A stretch of DNA of 23,074 nucleotides from Cymbomonas tetramitiformis (lineage: Eukaryota > Chlorophyta > Pyramimonadophyceae > Pyramimonadales > Pyramimonadaceae). The translations under genes and the position numbers were made by a program. Below are positions 1-7,705 of this stretch, piece by piece. How positions within the stretch are numbered: the first letter of the stretch is position 1; every line of letters begins with the position of its first letter. Under the pieces are notes generated by a model. The model was not told the origin of the DNA. It saw only the letters and a list, made by a program, of their open reading frames with translations, and did not search any database. The stretch covers positions 1 to 23,074 of the forward strand of contig LGRX02030399.1 in the NCBI GenBank assembly GCA_001247695.2, read 5' to 3'.

Positions 1-1286
1 CTGCACGCCAAGATGACTATTGTGTCAAGCGTTTCAAAGATTTCCAGGGAACCCTGGATTTGTACGAAGAGAACAAGAGCCATAACAAACGTCGCAAAGG
101 CAAGGAGCCCGTCACCGCCCAGCCCGAGGTTGAAGCGGTCGAGGCTGAGCACGTTGAGGTACAAGCTAGAGCTCAAGCGCAAGCAGAAAGCATGGCGGAG
201 CATGATAGTGAAGGCATCGTGCACAGTGAAGGCTATGCCAAAGGTACCAGGGACATCGCCGACGTTTCGGAGTCAGTGCGTGCCATAGCCCTTAAATTGT
301 CGACGGCGATCAAACACATACAAGGGACGAGCAAGCTGACATGGGTTAAAGTTGTGGAGGATATCAATCAACGTTTCCTTTCAGGCTCTACGGTGCAAGC
401 TGGTGTTGTTGTCACGCGTCTCTTTGCAAATGGAAAATATAAGTTACTTGCTAGCAAGCATGATATTTTGTTGGATGCCTACATGCAATGGGCAACCATG
501 CACAGTCCTGCATATACAGCTTCGACATCTACAGCTTCAGCATCTCGAGTGGAACTGCCACGTGAATCCGAAGAAGAACGAGTACGATGTGAATTAAATG
601 CTGAGGTAGCCGCAGAAACACACAATAATTTCATCCTAAGACATCCAGATATAGTAAGGAGAGGCAAATATGATGTCTTTTGTTGGGAGGTGCGCTCTTT
701 CCAAAACAAATGTCTGCAATACTTAGACCGCCATCCAACTTTTCCTGAAAACTAACTATCTTATCGGACATTTCATGCACAGGAAGGAGAACCTGGAGAA
801 GGCTTTGAGTACATGTCCCGCAACCTCGCTGACATTGATTTTGAGTTTGCGGTTGACTGGTTAAGCCGTTTCAATAAGAAGAAATGTAAGGTCAAAACAT
901 TGAAGGGCGGCTTATCGCAAATACGCTCGATCTGTAGGAAACGTGCTAATGTTGAGCAAGTCGGAGATGATGAAGGTGCACCAGGTGTTGGTTTTCACAC
1001 AGTAGAAGAGTGTGTGGCGGCTTTCAATGGTGAAATTATTGAGGGATTCCTGCAAAATAATCAGTTTGATGTAGGGAAATATTTGGCATTCTATGAGAAT
1101 GAAGCAGAAGACATGTCGTGGTACCCTGTGGAGGTCATTGATGTGGACCCACAGAGAGCCTTAATTTCCATTCGCTACTTTGAGGGGCATTTAAGCGTGG
1201 AGCAAGCACAAGGGCGAACGAGTAAGTATACGGGCAAATCCGACGAGATGACATACAAGATTTTCGTCATGAAGGACTATGACTGA
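1..1286 (+). CDS. 3' part of an unrecognised gene, Tudor-like C-terminus, one small candidate intron
   Basis: The frame beginning at base 3 is open from the window edge, so the 5' end lies outside. It runs to an in-frame TAA at 753-755 and continues in the same frame to the TGA at 1284-1286, so the TAA is best explained by an intron. The first part has a basic stretch (NKRRKGK), an Ala/Glu/Gln-rich acidic linker, and a helical region around VRAIALKLSTAIKHIQ. The second part ends in a block with GKYLAFYENEAEDMSWYPVEVI followed at short distance by a YFEGH motif, which resembles a Tudor-type beta barrel that reads chromatin or methylated residues. I do not recognise the whole protein. It could be a host gene or an accessory gene of a transposon, since every other gene in the window is mobile. 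Function is not assigned; that it is coding is fairly secure from two same-frame blocks of about 230 and 175 codons. Confidence 0.6.
690..782 (+). other. Candidate intron removing the in-frame TAA
   Basis: The acceptor is strong: an ACTAAC branch-point-like element at 751-756, then a pyrimidine-containing stretch ending in CACAG at 778-782. Two donors keep the frame: GAG|GTGCGC at 690 (93 nt intron) and ATA|GTAAGG at 654 (129 nt intron). Both lengths are multiples of three and both give a phase-0 junction. I cannot choose between them without transcripts. Confidence 0.5.
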
Positions 1287-2160
1287 AATCGTGGCACGAG
1301 AATATGAGTTTTTTAGTTCATACGGTCTGGTTTGTTTTTATGTCATCATGACATGCATCATGTAACATACAACATGGAAGTGAAAGAATGCTGAGATGGA
1401 TATTGTTTTTGTTTGGATTTGGATTTGTGATTTGTTTGGATTTGGATTACATCGTTTTTAATGTAATCATTATGTGCACGACTTAGCCTCGGTCATTCGT
1501 TTAGCACCTGCCAAAGCTCTTCAAAATAACGGCACACTCTATTTCGGTCAAGCAGCAAATAATTCCCTAAGTTGTTTCAATTCTGCAAATACTAGGTGTG
1601 CCATCGTACGTGACATGCAAGGAGTAGTATCGATATTCAGTATTTTCGATAGTATCGATTAATCGAAATATTGTTAGATCTTGTGAGAGAAGTGACCTTT
1701 CGTTTCTGTCTTTAAGCAATTCCGGTGAAGAATTTACTCGGATTCATCCTTTGGGATGCCCCAGAAGCAATGCGATCGGCTGCGACACTCCATCCGCTAT
1801 CGCCCAATTAGATCGTTTTAACCAATCGAACAAATCGAATTTCGTTGCGCGCTGGAAAATTGCTCGATTTCCGCCGACGCGCCGAGGCAATGGTTGGCTG
1901 ACCGCTGGATCGAAAACGGTTGATGCTTAAAATCGAGCGGGCACTATATGCGCTTAGGGGCATACATCGGATCGGTATGGACAATATACCCGCCGATGAC
2001 CTACAAGGAGTGTCCGCGGCAAGCGTGTGCAGGTCTTGCGGGTAGGCTTGTGAGCCGCACCATGTGCGGGGAATAAAAAACACTCGTGCCCGTTTACAAA
2101 AAACGGGAGCATAGGTGGGGCCGTAAAGGATGCATACGTGAACCCAATAAAGACACTGTA
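1287..2160. other. Non-coding spacer after the left gene
   Basis: I see no supportable gene here. The spacer begins with the likely 3' UTR of the left gene, which includes a short tandem of TTGGATTTGGATT around 1411-1450. Around 1628-1672 there are clustered ATCGAT palindromes. AATAAA-like hexamers occur on the + strand near 2070 and 2144 but belong to no recognisable gene. Open frames in this stretch have no motif or composition that suggests coding. Confidence 0.5.
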
Positions 2161-2197
2161 ATTTTCCCCCCTTCCCCCTCCCTCCCCCTTCCCCCTC
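2161..2197. repeat. Homopyrimidine tract; G-quadruplex motif on the - strand
   Basis: On the + strand there are C runs at 2166-2171, 2174-2178, 2180-2182, 2184-2188 and 2191-2195, separated only by one or two T. The - strand therefore has five G runs of three to six with loops of one or two bases, a textbook G4 pattern. The homopurine-homopyrimidine strand bias also permits triplex DNA. It sits just before ATCGAT-rich DNA and shows no link to a gene. Confidence 0.75.
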
Positions 2198-2204
2198 ATC
2201 AAGG

Positions 2205-2480
2205 AATGGTATCGGTTGTGCCGATATTCTGATAAATCGATTTATCGGAATATTATTATCAATCGATAGGCCATCATTAAATAGTCAAAATAATTAGTAT
2301 TGATCGATACCCGACATCAATAAATCGGAATCAATCGATAACAGTGCCGTAGGATATCGGAATTAATCGATTGGCATATCCCGTTAAACCGAAATCGATC
2401 GATTAGAAATTTGAAACTGCGATATCGATATCGGAATGTGGATATCGATAATCGGAAAAATGCAAATCGATATTGAATGG
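2205..2480. repeat. ATCGAT-rich degenerate repeat block
   Basis: The palindrome ATCGAT recurs about ten times, often in the contexts AATCGATT, TATCGATA and TATCGG/CCGATA. Spacing is irregular, so this is not a clean tandem array. The same vocabulary appears at 1628-1672 and 3280-3440. No coding potential is visible. It looks like a decayed satellite or the ends of a small AT-rich non-autonomous element; which of these cannot be decided from one copy. Confidence 0.6.
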
Positions 2481-3190
2481 CACCCATCCGAAAATATAAT
2501 TGGTTCGTAGCGAATCGACACTGGATTGATTGCAAGCCTCGCCAGCCTGTCCTCCGACGGAGTAGCCTGCTAGCCTCCCGTCCACCCCTATTCCTAGTCA
2601 ACACACCTATTTGGTCTCAATTTGGAATTTCAGCACCCATAACACTTTCCACTTTGTAACAGTATCCGAGTCATGGGCAAACGTGGGCGTGGGGCTCCGA
2701 GGAAGAGGAGCACCTTGGTCAGTGGTGTCACCTTGGTCGCTCACGGCAAAGGGCCAGTGAAACGAACTCAACTCGCACCTTTCGACCCTGCAGGTAGTGA
2801 TGAGACTGAGTACCGCTGTTCGCGAGATAAAAGCTGGGCGTGTGAAAGGCTTGGCAACGCAGTGGCTCATAGGATGGGAAGGGTTTTCTAATACCACTCC
2901 GTCTAATGTCCCTCGCAAACCGCGAGTTCAAAGCTTGAGCGAAGAATCTTAATCTGAGCCTCAAGGCGTGGACACACTCTCTCGATATATATGATGAAAA
3001 TAAATAAAATTCTACGCTAAAATACACAACACGCAAGCGTGAAGTGGTCCCATAACCTGCTAGAAACTCAGCAGTGCACGAGGGGGAACGCTGCCGACGG
3101 TGAAACAACGAACTAGGATAAACTCAGATAATAGACATATATACTGAGTTTGTCACACAAGCTGATCACCGAAGGTGACACACTGAATAT
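2481..3190. other. Spacer without a supportable gene
   Basis: Short open frames exist on both strands but none shows a convincing domain, and they overlap one another. A + strand frame at 2673-2891 starts MGKRGRGAPRKR, which resembles an AT-hook but is too short to call. Nothing else is seen. Confidence 0.4.
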
Positions 3191-3222
3191 GACACCTGAC
3201 TGTACGAACTAGTCAGGGTGTC
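3191..3222. repeat. Inverted repeat, possible hairpin
   Basis: GACACCTGACT at 3191-3201 pairs with AGTCAGGGTGTC at 3211-3222 with a single unpaired base, around a 9-nt loop. There is no poly-T tail, and the surrounding DNA is intergenic in a eukaryotic setting, so it is not called a terminator. Confidence 0.6.
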
Positions 3223-3279
3223 ATTTCCAGCAGTAGGCTTGCACCTGCTCATTATTTAGTAGCAATGTTATCAGATCCT

Positions 3280-3440
3280 TATCGATATTATCGATATATC
3301 GATATATCGATATATCGGTCTCCTGTAAGAATTATCAATATTGATTGATAACAACTTGCAAATAATAGGAATTGATTGATATGTCTAGAATTGTCAAAAT
3401 CTAAATATCGGAATTGATTGATTAGTGCATGTAAATGATC
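3280..3440. repeat. Second ATCGAT/ATATCGAT block
   Basis: It starts with a run of alternating TATCGATA units (3281-3316) and continues with spaced GAATTGATTGAT and ATCGAT motifs. It shares its vocabulary with the 2205-2480 block, which suggests a common origin. No gene is visible. Confidence 0.6.
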
Positions 3441-3480
3441 GAAATCGCGATTGATAACCGAGTCACTCACGTAAGGATTT

Positions 3481-3610
3481 TCCTGCATAATCCTGTAATA
3501 TCCTATATTTTGCAGGATCATACAGGATCATACAGGATCATACAGGATCATACAGGATCATACAGGATCCCCCAGGATCCCCCAGGATCCTATAGGATCC
3601 TATAATTATC
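3481..3610. repeat. 10-bp tandem array (TACAGGATCA) with inverted copies beside it
   Basis: From 3511 to about 3600 a 10-bp unit repeats nine times in perfect phase. It drifts from TACAGGATCA through CCCAGGATCC to TATAGGATCC. Directly to the left, 3481-3507 contains TCCTG/TCCTA units at 10-11 bp spacing that are the reverse complement of the same core. Direct plus inverted short repeats next to a transposase gene resemble the subterminal binding sites of CACTA-type transposons. This role is inferred. Confidence 0.8.
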
Positions 3611-3614
3611 ACTC

Positions 3615-4206
3615 ATAAGTTCCCGTAGGATATTAAAGGTGGAAGATAAGTTCCCGTAGGCCATTAAAGGTGGAAGATAAGTTCCTGTAGGATATTAGAG
3701 GTGGGAGATAAGTTCCTGCACGACATTAAAGGTGTATGATAAGTTCCCGTAGGATATTAAAGGTGGAAGATAAGTTCCCGTAGGATAATAAAGGTGGGAG
3801 ATAAGTTCCCGTAGGACATTAAAGGTGGAAGATAATTTCCTGCAGGATATTAGAGGTCGGAGATAAGTTCCCGTAGGATATTAAAGGTGGAAGATAAGTT
3901 CCCGTAGGATATTAAAGGTGGAAGATAAGTTCCCGTAGGATATTAAAGAATTAGCCAGAGATAAGTTCTGCGGCGGGACATTAAAGGTGGAAGATAGAAT
4001 TTCCCACGGGATATTAAAAGTGACAGATAGTTTCCCTCAGGATATTAAAAGTGGCAGATAAGTTCCTGCACGACATTAAAGGTGGAAGATAAGTTCCCAT
4101 GGGATATTAAAAGTGACAGATAAGTTCCCTAAGGCTATTAATCATGGCATACGTTCCTCTAGGGTATTACAACGCACGGATAAGTTCCTCTAGGATGTTA
4201 AGAGCA
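3615..4206. repeat. 31-bp tandem array, about 19 copies
   Basis: The unit begins ATAAGTTCCCGTAGGATATT and ends AAAGGTGGAAG. Units start at 3615, 3646, 3677, 3708, 3739, 3770, 3801, 3832, 3863 and 3894 with exact 31-bp spacing. After about 3950 they degrade and lengthen or shorten slightly, the last recognisable ones lying near 4150-4206. There are no unique spacers between units, so it is a minisatellite and not a CRISPR array. It abuts the 3' end of the transposase at 4266 and may be part of that transposon's subterminal region. Confidence 0.9.
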
Positions 4207-4265
4207 AAACAAAACATGCTATACATATATTCCCATACGTAAAAAGTGTGCTATTGCAATACAGG

Positions 4266-4856
4266 TTAGACGAGTTGATTTTGAATGTGCCTGGGAACCA
4301 GTATCGCACGAATCTGCTTCTCTTCTGGCATAACTAGTAGGCACACTCTACCAAGAATGTTCTTCACGAGCACACATGTATATGCTGAAGCTGTCTGTGC
4401 TTTCAACGTGGCCACGCTATATCGATCGACTTTTTCAACAACAGGCCATGTGCGTAAGATTGCAACAAACTGCTGCTCGTCCTCGTGCGATTTCGTTACT
4501 GCCAGAAGGTAAAGTACTTCGCCGTAGGTGTCCATATCTCGGCATACAACGTTGCAGTCCCTTTTGATGTTCACGGAGCAGGAATCCAGCACACGGATCT
4601 CCGGACCAAACAAGACTGCACGTTCATACCGCTGAACCGTTGCAATCTCCTCGTTGAACAACTGAGATACAGCCGTTTCCGCTAGCTCGGACATGGCAAA
4701 TGACGCTTCGCTCCAAGCCACAGGAGAGTCGTCAATCGGTCGTCGGAGACCAATAGTGTGCTTCTCAAAGAGAATGCCGTCGTCAAGCACAGGATAGAGT
4801 TCATCAGGCGGTGTGATGCTGTGTTCTCGAAGTCGTGAAATCGCTCGCAAAAGTGC
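4266..4856 (-). pseudogene. C-terminal fragment of CMC/EnSpm-like transposase (distal half, separated by retrotransposon)
   Basis: About 197 codons read from GCA at 4856 to the stop at 4266. The fragment has no start of its own: an in-frame TGA lies at 4862-4860, inside the inserted DNA. It begins with a helical stretch (LLRAISRLREH), followed by the tail typical of these transposases, with segments around YERAVLFGPEIRVLDS and a beta-rich YGEVLYLL block. At its left edge it continues exactly in frame from the fragment ending at 18277 once the intervening 13.4 kb is removed. I read it as the distal part of the same gene. The family assignment is from the general pattern of the joined fragment and is moderate. 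Confidence 0.65.
4853..4856. repeat. Target-site duplication GCAC, copy 1
   Basis: GCAC (on -) at 4856-4853 matches GCAC at 18280-18277 at the other end of the insertion. In both copies GCA forms a codon and C begins the next one, so removal of one copy plus the insert leaves the transposase frame uninterrupted. Confidence 0.65.
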
Positions 4857-6260
4857 TTCTCATAGCCCAAGCCCATCCCGGAGCTGAAACACCCGGGCCG
4901 AGCTAGAGAGCCCGGAGGGCCCAGAAGCAGCCTCCGCCACCCCCGAGCGCCGCTGAGGCGGAACATACAGCGAAGAAGCCCGCTGTGAAGAGGACATTGA
5001 AAACGTTGCCTAAGCTGGTGGAGAAACGCAGCAATCTGATTCTGAAAAATCTGCCAGCGCTTCCGCCGTACAGGCGTATAGTGTTAAGTGCGAAGACGCA
5101 GGATCCCAACAGCAAATAAACAACTGCCGCTGCCAAATCCCAACCAAAGCTTTCCAGCAAACTCGAAGAGGCAAGATGAAAACAAATTGAGCCAAATTGG
5201 TTAACGATCGGCTCACGGAAGTCAAAGCAACGTCGCAGCGCGATACCACTCAGGGTCAGCCCCTTGCCAAGAACGCTAGAGCGCTGCAGAGCTTAAGGGC
5301 AAGGAACGCAAGCCGCATCCGCCAATTCAGAGAACATTTTCGAATTCCCAAGCATAAAGTTGCGTAATCCCACCCAGTCGCAAAGACACTCGACGAAGAA
5401 CACGCACGCCAGCGGAATAGCGCTAATCTGAAGTTGCATCACGCCAATTCCGAGCCCAAGAAGAACATTGCGCACACATCCCAATCGCAGAGGGTAGTGT
5501 AGACGAAGATCTCGCGGAAAACGCTGACTAATTGGCACAATTCCCGAGAAGAATTAACGGCGCAAAACTGCCAGTGAGCAAGAAAAACGACGAGTCGTTG
5601 ACCAGCGCGTCAGAGCGCGAACTCAAGGGCCAGAGCCAGAAGTAGAATTCCGACCATTCTCAAACCCGAATTTAAGTAGCACCCGCAAAAATTGCCATAA
5701 TTTGTAAAGGTAATTCGAAAGTCCCAGGCGCAGAGCGAACGCAAGACGAAAGATAGCGCAGGGCTACTGTATTTGTGGCACACTGTGCCACAGTAGGAGG
5801 CCTCACACTAGGCGAGCCGAAATTTTCCATCACAGATCACGGCGCGAAGAGAGTATAAGTCGCAACTGACAATTCTAAGAACATTTGTCGCTGAGGAATT
5901 AACGCCATTGCGAACACTCGAGTGAAGAACTGCGTGTGCACTAGGAACTTACAGCAGCTAAGACTGCAAAGCACGCGCAAGTGCACGAAGAAACCATCAC
6001 GAAGCAACTCGCGAAGAAAGATTACGTTCTCACAAGTAAATTGAAGAACAATTCTCGACAGCGCCACAAGTCATCTCGCTGAAGGAAGAGTAAACGACGC
6101 TTCTGGCCAGTGTTGACGCAAAGTTATGCAAAGCGCCAGTAACCCGAGAGCTCAAATTCCATTCGAAAAACTGAGGCACACGTAAATTGACGGAAAAGTT
6201 ACAATCTCAAAGTAGAAAAAGTTTGTGGAAGCGGTGGTGGTGGTGGTGGTGCGTAGCACA
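4857..6260 (-). other. Long untranslated leader of the retrotransposon
   Basis: About 1.4 kb follows the primer-binding site on the - strand. It is T-rich on that strand, with frequent TTCTTCG, TTCGCG and CTTCGTG strings, and has no frame longer than about 95 codons with any recognisable domain. It begins with a CACCACC repeat next to the PBS and contains a perfect palindrome at 5774-5792. Long leaders that carry packaging and dimerisation signals are usual between LTR and gag in Gypsy elements. Here the leader ends at the insertion edge and does not run into gag. Confidence 0.55.
5774..5792. repeat. Perfect palindrome in the leader
   Basis: TGTGGCACACTGTGCCACA has 9-bp arms around a single C, with a possible outer CTAC/GTAG pairing (5764-5767 and 5793-5796). 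In a retroelement leader such a palindrome could act as an RNA dimerisation site; this is inference from position. Confidence 0.65.
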
Positions 6261-6269
6261 CTGATACCA
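6261..6269 (-). promoter_or_regulatory. Primer-binding site (initiator tRNA-Met type)
   Basis: The - strand reads TGGTATCAG, followed by TGTGC, starting 3 nt after the end of the LTR. Nine bases match the complement of the 3' end of plant-type initiator tRNA-Met (TGGTATCAGAG...), after which the match weakens. This is where reverse transcription would begin. Its position immediately after a TGT...ACA block supports both calls. Confidence 0.65.
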
Positions 6270-6272
6270 TTT

Positions 6273-6785
6273 TGTAGGAGGCAGTACTAAACCTCTACTT
6301 GACAGTGACTGTGAAACTACTTGTGGATCATATATAGTGCAAGGTTCTATGTTATGCACTATATAAGACTAATCAAGCTATGTCGATTCTTAGGAACTAT
6401 GTCCAGACTCATTGCATATATTTGCAGTAAGAATTAGGTATTATATTGACTTTTGCCATGCGGCTGTTTTACTCTAGAAATCTCAACTGTTTCTTTGGCC
6501 TTGGCCATTACTTATTCACTCAGCTCTCTGAGGTAATCCTAGTCAGCATGGCCAAGTCTCATCAGCCTATCATATGCTTGTACTACATTATCATGCAGTA
6601 TGATGTGCCAGTATTCTACATGTCACATTATTACACAGTACAGTGGTACTGTGTACTCCCATATAAGGGGGTCTCTTCCTCAACAGGGGTCTCGGGCGCT
6701 AATGCTGTAAGGCGCGTATGACACTTCTGGCATGTATGACATTGCTGAGTCATCCGCGCATGACACCGTGTGTTGTCCTAGCACA
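6273..6785 (-). repeat. Single long terminal repeat (513 bp)
   Basis: On the - strand it starts TGTGCTAGG, directly after the polypurine tract, and ends CTCCTACA, 3 nt before the primer-binding site, giving TGT...ACA ends. It is AT-richer than pol. TATATAG-type TATA candidates lie near 6360-6367 and 6330-6336. No second copy was found by eye anywhere else in the window, so the call rests on the flanking PPT and PBS and not on a repeated pair. Having the PPT on one side and the PBS on the other is the arrangement of an LTR in a one-LTR circle or a tandem array. Confidence 0.6.
6331..6365. repeat. 11-bp inverted repeat inside the LTR
   Basis: TATATAGTGCA at 6331-6341 and TGCACTATATA at 6355-6365 are perfect inverted arms around a 13-nt loop. 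Each arm includes a TATA-like sequence. It lies 60-90 bp from the LTR end, where the start of transcription or the R-region hairpin would be expected. Confidence 0.75.
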
Positions 6786-6786
6786 A

Positions 6787-6799
6787 CTCCCCCCCCTTC
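6787..6799 (-). promoter_or_regulatory. Polypurine tract
   Basis: The - strand reads GAAGGGGGGGGAG, one base before the LTR start. It lies 40 bp after the stop of the C5-methyltransferase tail. This is the standard priming site for plus-strand DNA synthesis and marks the end of the internal coding region. Confidence 0.8.
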
Positions 6800-6839
6800 A
6801 GGTGGGAAGCGTCCTCGCTTGTACTTAGATGCACAGTCG

Positions 6840-7142
6840 TTAGGCTGATTCGGAGCCCATGGTGTCCCACTCGCTGTCGTCGGACATCACTGGTGGCGGC
6901 GTAGGGCTGTACTCCGGCATCAAGGTCACCGGCTCCTCGTCAGCTTCTTCCGGATTAGCGCAGACTCTTTCATCGTTGAGATCCGTCTCATTTTCATCTC
7001 TCCAAAGCAGCTCCGCTAGGTATTCACACACCGCTGCGATTGCCCCCACGGGTTGTTCCACCGGTAGAGAGCTGAATAATTGTTTAAGCAAGGCTGCGGG
7101 GATGCCATACTGTACACGTGCCATCCAGCTCCCATGCCTGGT
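6840..7142 (-). pseudogene. C-terminal tail of the C5-methyltransferase in the -1 frame
   Basis: This frame is open from just after a TAG at 7145-7143 to its stop at 6840 and overlaps the last 127 nt of pol. Its residues VQYGIPAALLKQL look like the final helix of phage-type C5 methylases, where an R..IP..L motif follows the GRHEK.AQ segment seen at the end of the pol frame. The pol frame itself ends in residues unlike that family. An acidic tail follows (VMSDDSEWDTMGSESA). The tail may be separated by a frameshift mutation or joined by -1 frameshifting. The first ATG is at 7124, but separate translation seems unlikely. Confidence 0.5.
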
Positions 7143-7705
7143 CTAGGGTCGCCCGACTCTCTGCTGGCGGAGCCGCTCTGCGCCATCTTCTCGTGCCGCC
7201 CATAACGGCGTTTGAAGTCGCAGGGGTTTTCGGGGTCGCAAGACTTTAGGGTGGCGATAGGCGCGTTGGTCCAGAAGTGGGTGGGTTTCTTGTAGGGCAT
7301 ACCATACTTACAATACGTAGCCAGATGCGGAGGTGGCAACCCTTGCATGCATCGGCGAGTGTGTAACCCATGGGGAGCTCGGCCACGCGGGTTCTCAATG
7401 AAGTAGAAGCTCGGCTGGAGGTACTTGATGATCTCCAACGTTCTCCGCACTTGTCTGTCAGCACCACGCAAGTTTCGTATCCCTACCGTTTTGGCTTGGC
7501 TATACTCCGTGCATGGGGGGCTCGCCCAAATGACGTCAAAGTGCTTGGGCGAGAACTGCCGATAGTCCCAGTGCAGGACGTTTTCGCAGTGAGTGGGCTT
7601 CCATCGGTTCTGGATGTCCACCGAGACTACCTCACACCCAGGAAACTGCTTGCTGAACTGCCGTTCGACGGAGCCTGTGCCACAAAACAACACCAAGATC
7701 CGTAT
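7016..7705 (-). other. C5-cytosine DNA methyltransferase domain at the end of pol
   Basis: Pol residues 2299-2527. Motif I is ILVLFCGTGSVERQF, motif II-like VVSVDIQ, motif IV WASPPCTEYSQAKT with the catalytic Cys at 2363 (codon at 7513-7511), motif VI FIENPRG (ENP where most enzymes have ENV), and then YCKYGMPYKKPTHFWTN. This last block is typical of phage and algal-virus C5 methylases, which are small and lack a long target-recognition domain. GRHEKMAQ follows, after which the pol frame departs from the family, and the matching end (YGIP..LL) is in the -1 frame at 7142-6840. C5 methylases in retrotransposons have been reported from dinoflagellates and from Klebsormidium, so the class is known. 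The combination with an N6-adenine domain is the unusual part. Confidence 0.85.

Noticed and set aside
2673..2891. 72-codon + strand ORF starting MGKRGRGAPRKR (AT-hook-like)
   Set aside because: Too short, no supporting context, and composition not distinct from overlapping frames on the other strand.
3615..4206. CRISPR array
   Set aside because: Repeats are contiguous without unique spacers, and the setting is eukaryotic.
4903..5538. Small - strand ORFs in the leader with hydrophobic stretches
   Set aside because: Hydrophobicity comes from the T-rich composition of the strand; no start context, domain or continuity between frames.
6446..6721. 91-codon + strand ORF inside the LTR
   Set aside because: It is antisense within the LTR, without motif, and probably chance.
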